From: Cymodocea nodosa
Taxonomy: Eukaryota; Streptophyta; Magnoliopsida; Alismatales; Cymodoceaceae
Length of the DNA: 64,000 nucleotides
Reading direction: 5' to 3'
Assembly (NCBI GenBank): GCA_036874045.1
Contig: JAZBRI010000004.1
Coordinates: 5,952,001 to 6,016,000, forward strand
Shown: positions 26,262 to 37,319 of the stretch, in pieces
Numbering within the stretch: the first letter of the stretch is position 1
Layout: each line of letters begins with the position of its first letter
Position numbers and translations under genes: made by a program
The notes under the pieces: generated by a model
The model's input: the letters and a program-made list of their open reading frames with translations, nothing else
Databases searched by the model: none
What the model was told of the DNA's origin: nothing

Positions 26262-29200
26262 TGCCAGCTTTTCTCTATATGGTGGTGTGTTGTTTCTTCG
26301 TTGAAGGGGTTTCTACGGTGGAGATCAGCTGGATCTCTTCTCTACGTTGGTTGTCATGTATTTTCGACATCAAGTCTTTTCACGGCAACGGGGGATGGGA
26401 AAAGAAGGAGAGGACAGGGAGGGTTTCATGAAAAGGAGGGCGGAGATTTATTGAGATTTCGAACTGGCGGAGTTTGAAAAATGTCGACGCCAGCATTTTT
26501 ATATTCGAGAAGTAGGAGAAAGAAGCGGCCAGATAACACAAGAAAATCTCAGTTTTTTCCAAGCCACACAAACCCCCTCCCCCCCCGGCGGACAGGTTTA
26601 AGCTTCTATGGCAATCATCTGTAACACATAAAACACAATACTAATTGTAATATATGTGATGTTTAACATCTTCATTTAATAGAATTTGTACATTCCTTAT
26701 TGAATAAAAATCAAGAATCTAAAACATTCACCGGCAGACTTAAACGAAGCTCCAAAATGTTCAGAAGCAGAAACCAAACCATTAGTTGGTTATGCTTATC
26801 CACCTACCATTCAGACAGACAAAAGACGGCTGTTGACTGGGTTAGTGATGGATATCACAAGAGTTGGCATCCAAGGCATTTTTTACGATCAGGCCATGGG
26901 ACGAGCTAGCATTCTGAAAACTATGGCATATGTCAGTCACCTCTGGATGAACGCCGATCACTGGTAACGTCTTCTCGATCCATCTGGTAAAAGCGAGCCT
27001 CGGTACTGCCCGATTGGTTTTGTTACCGGGCAAGGAGAGAGAGAGCAGGGCCAACTTGCCCGCATCTTCCAGAAAGAAAGGTCCATGTGAATTAATTAAA
27101 GATCAGCTTGTTCTGGTCGTCTCCGATCAGAAAGCTTGAACGGCCGGCGCCGGAAGAAACAAAGTCCCCTTTGAATTCAACGGTCATATAAAACCATTTC
27201 TCCGGTGGAGATGCTCCTTCGTTCGAAGGAAGAAATAATAACTACGGTGGAGAACAGGAATCTGCGGTATGTTCGAGAAACGACACTACACATGTTCTCC
27301 CATGTCCGGCTCCCCTCAGAAACTACCACAAAACCCTAATCGACCTACATGACCACCACCACCCCTATCACCACCGGTGGTCTGCGTTGTTGCTTAGATA
27401 TTCAATTTAAAATCAATTACATAGAAGCAGAAATGTTATTCTTTGTATTAATTTCATTTGTAATTATCTTCTTTAGATCCTATAAATATTCTCTTGTAAG
27501 ATATATAGATGTGTATGGGATCCCTTAGATTCTTGTTCTCTAGCTAGTACCATATCAAATTAAGTGCATGTTAACGTATAGCCAACTCAGAATCATTTGA
27601 TTATTGATAAAAAGGTCCTTCTTTATATTAGAGTAAAAAACAACTTTAACTCAAAATCAAATCAATTAACTATTAATAACCAAAAAGATTCATCGTATAT
27701 TAATCTAGATTTAGCATCTACACTAAGAATTATTTCAGCATTTTATCTTATTCATAGGTTATCTTATGCTTATAAGTATGAGGAATTAGTTCAACAATTT
27801 CTCTTATTCGTAGTTTATCTTATACTTACAGTATTTTATGTGCGAAACTGTTCTAATATGTTAACTATAATTTTCACACTTGCTCGTTGATTCCGTGGGT
27901 TTGATCATGGCATGCAGGCAATATGCATTGCTTTGATTTCTTCTGGTCTCAATTAGTGGTGTTAGAATACAAGTACTGCCAGATAATCTAATTAATAAGC
28001 GGGGACACGGATGGAAGCTCATCAGATCTGTAAGAGCTTTATCAGTTGCCATGGAAGGAAGGGTACAAATTCGTTCAATTCCTCTTGTTGTTTTCGTTGC
28101 AGCTGGGCTCTATGATCATCAAACCCAACCAGCTTATTTCCTCCTTTCAGAAATCTGAAAGAGGACTGGAACACAACCAACTAGCTAGAGACGGGCTTGT
28201 TTAATAAGTAGTGTGAATTGATCAAGACCGTGCAGGCGCAGCATGGCAGCAATATTGCTGCGCCAGATCCGACGCCAACAATGGCAGGACACCACTAGGA
28301 CCTCATCAGAATTATTTACATGGATGATACCCGAGCAGCAGTAAGGGATATATACAATAATATTGACAACATACCAGCTCTGGCTACATTAAAGAATTAA
28401 AGAGAGAGAATGCTTTGGCAAGGGCACGACTCTGGCCTTAAAGATTCCACGGCATGGGGAGGAGAAGAGCAGACACTTCACACCCAACAACTACAAACGC
28501 ATCAGGCCACATGAGGGCTGCACCACTTACATCAATCCGAAACCAATCACTTCCTCCTCAATCTTTAAACAATTAATCATATATATATATTACCACCATT
28601 ATCTGGAAAAGCAATCTTTAAACAATCTTCCCCAGTGGGTACAGTACTACAACCCTCGAGTAGTGCAGCACACATGCATGGCATGGAAGAATGCCATTAA
28701 ACAGCGTGTACAGGTGGAATGATAACATCGCGTGGGTTGGGAGGGTGATCATCTTTCGATGATTAAGTAAAAGGCGAGGGCAACCAGGAGGCTGATCGCA
28801 TGCAACAGGGAAAGCACGGCTTAAAACTTCATCGTTTTGACCCCATGCATCATGAAAGCGGAGCGACGGCGATGGGCGTTACGCCCACCGTCCTTTGTCC
28901 CGAACACGACAATGGAAGAAGGGAAGCCCCCCCCCCACAAGTCCCAGCCCGGCCCAGTGGTGGTTCCGGGACCACAGGATTAAATGTGGGCGGCCTCGAT
29001 TTCGTCAATTATGTCGGTCGGTCCCGTGGTTCTGACAGTCCAAAAAATATACACGCACGTTCTTTTTTATATTAAACACTTAAACATTTAAGATTGTTAT
29101 TATTATTTTCTAACAGTACCATTTAAATCTTAAAGAAAACTTGGAAGATGACCGATCAGACTACTGCAGAGAAAAATAGTAAATATCTATTAATTCGATC

Positions 29201-29691
29201 TCTTTATTTATGAGGAGATTGAATGAAGTCTATGGGCCAGCCTGAGATGAACTTCCTATCCAACATAAATAAAATATCAAATATTCCCATTAAAATTGAA
29301 TCATTGTAATGGATCATTCATTCATTATTATAATTATAGATTCCGATATGGGCATTAGACGTGGAGAGATTGAAATTATAGTGATTTTATACATACTCAA
29401 TGAGATTTAAATCATAACGACAACATTCTCTAGTCAATTCATAAAAATAAAGAATTTTTACTTGAATGCATTCAGAAAAGTTTAACTTGCGTGTCCTTCG
29501 AATATGATATTTTATTACATACCTTTAAAATTTTAAAAAAATAGCTGTAGTAGTAGTTTTTATTTTATTTTAAATTTTTATATTTTAAAAGATGTATAAG
29601 ATAATATTATAAAGCTTAAGCTATATAAATTATTTACTACTTTTCAGAATATATGAAGTAAATACGAAAAAATAAGGACGCATTTGAGCAA
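26262..29691. other. Gene-poor intergenic DNA
   Basis: Mixed-composition DNA with short open frames on both strands (for example 26842-27054 minus and 28800-29075 plus), none with a recognisable domain. A short palindromic stretch near 28,235-28,265 (GCAGCAATATTGCTGC) was tested against remembered plant microRNAs and does not match. No gene is claimed. Confidence 0.4.
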
Positions 29692-29870
29692 TTAAACCAT
29701 GACATTTTGGTATTTACTTGCGCAGGCGTCATGCTCCATGATCTTCGGCGAGTACAGACAAAAGCCTTTTTTCCTCTCGTTTTCTTCGTCGTCAAAAAAG
29801 GAAAAAAAAAAATTCTTTTTCAGAAGCAGACGGAAGAAAAGGAAGAGCAAAAGCGAAGTCGTCGAGGAAT

Positions 29871-30140
29871 CTACCACCGCAAACAAGCTCCCCCCCCCCC
29901 CCCGGCAGTGGCGGTGACACTCCGGAACTTCCCTCTGCCGCACCGACGCCTGTCTCTAATCTCTTCCGGCAGATCATTCCCGATCCACAGATCTTCGCCG
30001 TGCAGCGGCCCGGGAGGATAGAATCCCCACACCACCCGAGACACGACGTGGAGGATTTCGAAGTCATTAGGGTTTATTACGGAGATCTCGCACAGGAGCA
30101 CGCCGGCTTTCGAAGACGAGGGGGGTGGTTGTAGTTCCAT
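29871..30140 (-). CDS. Unrecognised short open frame, doubtful
   Basis: An 89-codon frame on the minus strand in a locally GC-rich patch. Its first 65 residues look protein-like in composition (for example EISVINPNDFEILHVV) before low-complexity Gly from a poly(C/G) run. No family was recognised. It lacks a visible splice-linked partner, TATA box or conserved motif, so it may be the first exon of a small gene, a gene fragment or chance. No function is assigned. Confidence 0.15.
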   Translation of the reverse strand: MELQPPPSSSKAGVLLCEISVINPNDFEILHVVSRVVWGFYPPGPLHGEDLWIGNDLPEEIRDRRRCGRGKFRSVTATAGGGGGACLRW

Positions 30141-30188
30141 CGAACGGCTGGGGACTTGCAGAATGGGTGAATCCTGACCGTACGTTCG

Positions 30189-31245
30189 TTACGTCTGGTT
30201 TGAGTCGGACGCCACTGCAGAGCTCGTCGTCGTCATATTTCTTGCCAGGAGGAGGACACAGAAAGAGAGGATTATCTTTCGTTTTTTAATAAATTGATCC
30301 GGAAATGAAAATACGATTTTCCTTTCGTTTTTTACGAGGGGACGATCGTACGGCCTGGATGGTGGATGATCAACCACTCGGCGCCGTTGGATCAGGGAAC
30401 GATGACCCCAGCAATGGATCGTGGGGCGCACCGGTGTGCCGGCAGATTGGATTCTTGTTCTTCCCACCGCCACCGGTGGAATCGAATGGAAGGGGTATGG
30501 GGAAAGTTTAAACGGCAGCAATATTAGACGACCTTTTTCCCCTTCGCCGTGGGAATTGATTTTGTCGACCTCGGGTGATAACTCCGGTGCCGTGGGATGG
30601 ACGACGGTGGCGGAGGATTGGCGTTCCACATGAGGGTCGCTGGCTGGCATGACACATTCCAACGAGTAAAATAAAGCGCTCGGTTTTACAATGCACACCT
30701 TCCAATTCAGCAATCAACCATCCATGTCTTAATAAATAAAAAAACTGCATCAACCGGGGTCCCTCCCCAACCAAGATCTGCCGATGCCCCTCATGTGCCA
30801 CCCTGTTGGCGTCCGCATTAAACTAATCAATTTCATTTTGTTCCCTCGACCATCAATTATCAGGCTAGTTCATCGGCTTCACTTGGGTCGTGGTAATTAC
30901 AAATCAGGGAGGGTGGGGAAATTTCACTAAGGAATAAAAAAACGTGGACATTTGTCGGATAAGGACGTCCACCGTCAGGATCCATCGCTTTTTCTCGATT
31001 TTCGCTCCATTCAAAATCCAACGGTTGATAAACTTTTTCCTGTCTTCTTTCACGATCCTGTCCGTCCATTTCCAACCAAGACCACCGTTAGATCTCCTGG
31101 TCTCGGCTCGAAACCCGTCCGTCACCCGAAAAAGGAGAGGAGGAGGAGGAGGAGGAGAAGGAGAGGAGAGAAAAATATGTCGCCGTTCCCCTTCTGAGTT
31201 TCTAGTCTGCTCTTTCCCTCACTCTAGGGTTCGCTCTTCCGTGTG
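30189..31245. other. Upstream region and leader of the TIR1-type gene
   Basis: GC-richer DNA before the auxin-receptor gene. It carries overlapping open frames on both strands with no recognisable product. A GGA/GA-rich stretch (31128-31170) precedes the start and probably lies in the 5' leader. Confidence 0.45.
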
Positions 31246-31269
31246 ATGGGGGAGGAGGGGGATGTATAG
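31246..31269 (+). other. Upstream ORF overlapping the TIR1 start
   Basis: ATG at 31246 has G at -3 and G at +4, a good plant context. It opens a seven-codon frame that stops at TAG (31267-31269), after the first candidate TIR1 ATG at 31262, in another frame. Ribosomes that use it could resume at the in-frame Met codon at 31301. Whether the transcript includes it is not known. Confidence 0.45.
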
Positions 31270-34200
31270 CCGCATTACCCCCGCTGATCGGGGAGACCGG
31301 ATGGTGGCGCTGGAGGCGGCGGCGCTAGCGGCGTTCCCCGACGAAGTTTGGGAGCTGGTATTTTCCTTCGCGACGGCCGACGCTGACCGGAACGCGATCT
31401 CGCTCGTGTGCAAGGCATGGAACAGGATCGAGAGCGCGTCCAGGAGGAAGATCTTTGTCGGGAACTGCTACGCGGTCAGCCCCAGGATGGCGATCGCGCG
31501 GTTCCCTGGGCTCAGGGCGGTGTGGATCAAGGGGAAGCCCCATTTCGCGGACTTTAACCTTGTGCCTTACGACTGGGGAGGTGGGGCTTATGAGTGGATT
31601 GCGACGTTGTCTGAGTGCTGTCCTGGCCTGGAGGAGCTCAGGTTCAAGAGGATGGTGGTCACCGACGAGTGTTTGGAGTTGATCGCTACTTCCTTTTGGA
31701 AGTTTAGGATTCTCGTGATGGTGGCCTGTGATGGGTTCAGTACCGTTGGTCTCGCCGCTATTGCTGCAAATTGCAGGTTCTTTTCTTACTGTACTATGTT
31801 ACCGGGTATTCTTCTTCTTTTTCTTCTTTATGCGGCTTTGTGTGGCATTTTTGTCGATGATTATAAGGAAAAGTTTGAACTTTGGAATACATTTAAGGGT
31901 TGTTTTACTGTTTGAAGTTCTATTTCTGGTGGATGAAAATGGATTTGTGTCGTTCCTGCTAAATCCTTTTCTAGACGAGAATATTCTACTAATACAGATT
32001 TTGCTTTTGTAAAGGCGAAGTCTTTCATGTGTTACGACGTTGGATTTTTTTTCCTTTTCGAAGGGTATATTCTACAACATGAAAAGCACCTAGATGTATT
32101 GGCTGTCATGTTAGCATGTGAGATTGGCTTAATACAAAAACTGCTTTTTTTGTTCTAATTTGATCTCTCTTTGAAGGTCGAACAGAAGGGAAATAACTTT
32201 TCAAGCATTGAAAAATTTATTAGCTATCAGGAAATTTTATTGTTGTCCTACAATCCTTAATTCGTGCTCGGTTCACTGTTTATCATCATGTCTAATTTCG
32301 GTATGTCATGTTTCCACTGGGACATATTCGGCATTGACATTCATTTTCTTGTTTCTCAATCCAGGCATTGATGGATTTTGAAATGGTTGTTCAACATTTA
32401 GTTATATGCTTGACTCTTCGAGTCATTTCATCGACTTCCCTAGGTCCAGGCTGGTAATGTTATTGGTTTGTCATTGGTCACAAACACTATTGTGGGTTTG
32501 GTTTGATCCACAATGGTGCTATCGCTTATTTTGTAAGTCTCCAGTCCATTGCTGTTAAGGCAGGCACCTAAGCACTGCTAGGCACCCAGATGTGATAAGG
32601 TCACACCTTAGTAGTTCATTTCTGTCTTAATTAAGTGGATCTTTTGTCACGCCCCGAAACCTACTGGGCAATGATAATCACCATAATATTTGTATAGGAA
32701 TCACATACAAAAATGGGGTTGAAAATTCTTCCAAATACTACGAGGCTACGGTACCTGAGACAAGTTTTCACCACAATATCTACATTCTAAAATTCACTGA
32801 AATTTCAAGCATCTCGTACAAGTCACCATCCTCATGATTATAAAAAAAAAAACTTCCAAACTGTACAGTGTCTGTCTCGAACATTTTTGGTGTTTCATTC
32901 AGCCAAATGGCATACTCAAAATGTGGATGGAGCTTGCCTGGAGCATTGTTGGCGTGCTGTCCCACTAGCTGGTATATTGAAAAATTGCCCAGAGTCGTAC
33001 TGGAGTAGTTTTTGGCATACCGGTACTCCACTCGGCATGCAGAAAATGGGACTGTCTTATTGGACAAATTCTGGTATATCGACCCTCCAAATGGCATACC
33101 GAAAATGTGGACGGTGTTCACCTATGTAGATTTTGGCATACCGATCACATTTTCAGTTTGCCTGAGATTCCTAGGACAAAGTCTAGAATACTCTATCCTA
33201 GCTAATATTTTATTATTATTTATTAATATCAAACTTCATTTGATATCATCACATCTTTTGTCAGATCCATATACAGACAGTTATCTAAATCTACCCTTCC
33301 CCTATTGTTATCATCAATTATGGACATATGACCTGGTTTATAATATGACATTATTTTGCAGTAGCATAACAGTTTTAGCAAGCCGCTGATTATCTCACCT
33401 TTATTACATCCATTTTCTTCTCTTTTCTGCTGTCCAATCCTTGGGCGAAATCTTTGTAGCTTTCTTATTTGTTGACACCTTCATTTGCCATTAGCACGAT
33501 ATCGTCCAGTGTCCTTGAAAAATTTGTTTTCTTTTTGAACATATACACAAGTAAAAGTATAGGATCTCCTGCCCCTATGCAGCTATTCTCTTTATTAAAA
33601 CCTTTTATATCTTAATCACTTTCGCCCAGCTGAAATTTTCATCAACCTTAAAATTTCTGTAAGAAACAGTGTACTGTCTTGGTTGCAACGTCAGTTAATT
33701 AAAAATTTGGTTGTGTAAATCAAATAAGAGAATGGTTTATTACCATCCATCATGTTTTAATTTCACAGTTGTATCCTATCCTACTTGCATATAGCATAAA
33801 AACAACGCTTGCTTTACTTCTCCCTGCAGATTTGGGTAATCTAGTAGTATTTATGAATTCACATTCACTCTGAATGTGTTTGATGTGCTTGCGTGGTCGT
33901 CTATTTTATGATTATTGGAGATAGCATGTGTTGAAGTAAAACATTTATTTTTTTTGAAAGCTATATTCTTTCATATTTGAATAACTATTCTTTACCTCTC
34001 CATAGGTTGCTTAATACTTGGAAAAAGGCCTGTACAACTTTACCAACGATAACATAACTTTGATTTGTGAATGCAGAAAACTACAGGAGCTTGATTTGCA
34101 CGATTGTGAAGTTGATGATCGAAGCAGCCATTGGCTTGGACATTTTCCTGAAACATTCAACTCTTTGACATCCCTCAATCTTGCTTGCCTCGAAGGAGAC

Positions 34201-35683
34201 ATGAATATCTCTGAGCTGGAGCGTCTTGTGAGGCAGTGTCCCAAGCTTAGAACTGTCAAGCTTAACCAAACTGTTCCCCTTGAGTGGCTAATTCATCTAC
34301 TCCACAGACAACCTCACATTGTTGAACTCGGTACTGGAAAATTTACTGCAGATCCTAATACAGAGCTATACTCTAAGCTGGATTCTAGCTTTGCAGGCTG
34401 TATGGCTTTGAGAGGCCTATCTGGTTTCTGGGAAGCATGCCCTGTTTACCTTCATACACTTCACTCTGTTTGTGTTGGTATCACAAATTTAAATCTGAGC
34501 TTTGCCCGTATACCCAGTCTGGAGCTCATCAAACTTGTTGGAGAATGCCATAACTTACAAAAGCTATGGGTATGAAACACATGGATTTTTTGTGTTCTGT
34601 TTTAGAAAAGCTTCACTGATATGATATATCTATACAATGTTGTTATATATGTGGTTACCTGTCATCTTTTTCGCAGCCCATGCATTTACTCAGTAGATTG
34701 TTGGTTCCATTCCAAAATGTGCTTTAAATTTTTTCTTCTGCATGAGTCATCGGGGTTGCGTCTAGGTCTTTTTTGATGTGCTTCATGTTCATGAAGTGGT
34801 TATTTTTAACTTGATTTTTGTATTAAAGAAGAATAATAAAATTAATTATTGTGAAGTAGTTTTTTAGTTCATTTTCTGTTTGAGAAGGGAATAATCTAGT
34901 TGCCTGCAGGTACTTGATTATATCGAAGACCGTGGACTTGATGTTGTAGCTTCTTCCTGCAAGCGGTTGCAGGAACTGCGAGTCTTTCCTTCTGATCCAT
35001 ATGGTGCAGAGCAGCTTGTACCTCTTACTGAACGTGGTCTTGTTGCTGTTTGTGTTGGTTGCCCTATGCTGAATTCAGTTCTCTATTTTTGTCGGCAAAT
35101 GACCAATGCCGCGCTTGTCACCGTTGCTCGAAATCGGCCAAACTTGATCAGATTTCGTCTCTGCATTATTGAGCCCCATACTCCTGACCATTCCACACTC
35201 CAGCCTCTTGATGTAGGATTTAGTGCGATTGTTGAATCTTGCAAGGGCCTTCGACGTCTTTCCTTGTCAGGCCATCTTACTGACCGTGTTTTTCAATCAA
35301 TTGGGGCAAATGCTAATTGTCTGGAGATGCTGTCTTTGGCGTTTGCTGGTGATACAGATGCCAGTCTCCATTACATTCTTTCTGGCTGCAAGAGCCTTCG
35401 GAAGTTGGAGATCAGGGACTGCCCTTTTGGAGACAAGGCCTTGTTAGCCAATGCTGCCAAGTTGGAGACAATGCGATCCCTTTGGATGTCATCTTGCTCT
35501 GTTAGCTTGGGGGCATGCAAATTGCTCGCACAGAAGTTTCCAAGGCTGAACGTGGAAGTTATCAACGAAAATGCAGGACCTAAGGAGTCATGGTCCGATG
35601 ACAGTCTCGTCGAGAAGCTATACATTTACAGGACACTCTGCGGACCAAGGTCGGATGCACCTGATTGTGTTTGGAACGTCTAA
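31262..35683 (+). CDS. TIR1: TIR1-clade auxin receptor F-box protein
   Basis: Auxin co-receptor of the SCF-TIR1/AFB ubiquitin ligase. Auxin glues Aux/IAA repressors to it, so they are degraded and ARF factors are freed. Three exons: 31262-31776, 34077-34569 and 34910-35683, all GT-AG. The product is 593 residues from 31262 or 580 from Met at 31301, both near the family length. The N-terminal F-box includes [12 protein letters not shown] and [12 protein letters not shown]. Leucine-rich repeats follow. [13 protein letters not shown] carries the inositol-phosphate and auxin-pocket residues, followed by RFRLCIIEP and [27 protein letters not shown] and the C-terminal VWNV favour the TIR1/AFB1 clade over AFB2/3. 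A miR393 site lies in exon 3. Intron 1 is 2.3 kb and holds repeat debris. Confidence 0.95.
32548..32612. repeat. Dispersed short repeat, copy 2
   Basis: Related to the copy at 13078-13141 (GGCAGGCACC, CTGCTAGGCACCCAGATG, AGGTCACACC). It lies in TIR1 intron 1. An old non-autonomous element is likely; its class is uncertain. Confidence 0.35.
32645..33160. repeat. Unclassified repeat debris in TIR1 intron 1
   Basis: Begins TGTCACGCCCCGAAACC, a sequence I associate with plant dispersed repeats. From 32885 it has repeated GGCATACC/GGTATRCC blocks. For example CCAAATGGCATAC followed by AAAATGTGGA occurs near 32,905 and again near 33,087. Both strands are open here by chance. No transposase or reverse transcriptase was seen. 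Confidence 0.35.
35465..35486 (+). promoter_or_regulatory. miR393 target site in the TIR1 transcript
   Basis: The 18 bases CAATGCGATCCCTTTGGA, ending at 35486, are fully complementary to positions 1-18 of plant miR393; the last four positions do not pair. It lies over the codons for ETMRSLW, the known miR393 site in TIR1/AFB genes. This predicts post-transcriptional control of the receptor by miR393. Confidence 0.93.
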
Positions 35684-37319
35684 TGTTGTTGCCACTTGTT
35701 ATTAAGGTACCATTCTATTTGCATTAGTTCTATACTTTACATGTATTATTCGAGCGTTTTGGCATGGCGTGATTTGATTTCTTGGGCGTTCTCAGGCTGC
35801 TTAATGAAATTTGCCAGGGTTGTGGTGCATCGATTGGAGTTTTCTTCCTCAATAAAGGCGTTAGTGTGCTCACCGTTCTAGAACTCTTAGCAGAATTGAT
35901 AATTAATTAGAGGAGGTTACATTTAGATCTTGGGATTAGTTGGTTCATGTGTACACACTGACTGAGGGCCCTTTTTTTCCCCTTTACTGCCATTTACCTT
36001 TACCTTTTCCTTTCTTTGGAAATTTTAATAACTGAAACTTCGTTTCCATTTCCCCTTGTAATATTAGCAGTAGCCCCTTTTAATTTTAGGAATGCAAGGA
36101 ACTGAAACTTCTGTGTACCGTTAATCGTTATGATGAGATGCAAAGTTGGTGGTACGCCAAAGGATCATTTTAATGGAGCATATATTCTTTACATTACAGC
36201 GTGGTTGTTGCCTGTGTTTCACGGAGCACTGAATTTTTGTGCCTTTTGCGATATTGTTTTGAAATTTTAACGAGAGTCATGAGTATCGCTGAATTGAATT
36301 TGAAGTAAATTATTGTTGTTGGTTGTGACTTCTGTGATATAAAGCGAGATTTCTTCTCAGGGTTGTAAAGGATTAACAACTGAGAGTTCAAATCAGTGGT
36401 AAAAAAAAAAAAAAAAAAATTTCAGGCTTTCACTGGATTGTACGTTTGTTTAATTTAAGTAATAAAAATTAGCATGTGTTTACAATTGTAATATCTTTAC
36501 GATTGTTTATATTTTGCATGTATTTTACAAAGGAGAAATACGATATTTATTTTAAATCTTACACTTTTTTTCTTTTTTTGGAAAGTCTTTAAATATCTTA
36601 TACTCGTGGGCGTGCGTTTTCGACGGCATGCGTAACCGCACCAACCTTCTTCCCTTGGAGAGAGGCGGCTGTTTCAAGCGTACACGCTTTTGTAACGTGT
36701 GGGTTGTAGGACGGCGACGATCGGTGTTTTATTTTTTTCCAGAAAAAGTCCTTGTGTGTAGTTATTATAAAAATATTAATCTGAAAGAGAATTATTAAAC
36801 TATTTGGGTAATGTTTCCTGCCTGTAATATTAATGCGAGATCAGACGAGCAATCGTCGCCGCCAACTTCGAGATGTGCGATATTCGGGTTCAGATTTCGA
36901 CGATCACATTTTTTACGAATGCCGAGAAACAAGTAATTGATTGTTGTCATGATGGGAACTCGTAGTTTTAGTTTTCATGGACCTAAAAATATTAAATTAT
37001 AAAAGTATTTTTATCTTTAAATTAGTTTTTTCTTGAAAATTTCACAAAATATGGAAAGTCGAACGCTAATGTTATTCGAAAGTGGAGCTGCTGGAGCACT
37101 CACCGCCACCAGTCTCCTTGCTCCCACCCTCCTTCCTACCGACCGGGCCATTGTCGGGTTTTATTTCCTTGAGATAAGAAATTAAAATTGCAGATTTCCC
37201 ATCTTTGAGGGCTCTTCCGGACCTCACGTCGTTCCCGTCTCCTTCTCCCCTGTGCTCTGCTTTCCGTCTTCTTCCACTGCACTTTTGTTTTGGTGCTGCT
37301 GTGTTCCGTGACCTGGGTA
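35684..37319. other. Intergenic region between TIR1 and PES genes
   Basis: The first several hundred bases are probably the TIR1 3' untranslated region. A poly(A) run of about 18 bases lies near 36,402-36,419. The rest, up to 37,319, is the upstream region of the phytyl ester synthase gene. No other gene was seen. Confidence 0.45.

Noticed and set aside
28225-28290. Short palindrome GCAGCAATATTGCTGC as a possible microRNA precursor
   Set aside because: The stem is too short, and neither arm matches a plant microRNA I can recall.
28395-28440. Possible miR399 target mimic (CTTTGGCA motif)
   Set aside because: Only about eight bases match the miR399 complement, and the upstream half and central bulge pattern of IPS1/At4 are absent.
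29692-30021. Open frames around the poly(C) run at 29,889
   Set aside because: Low-complexity Lys/Ser/Pro content from AG-rich and poly(C) tracts; no domain or splice partner.
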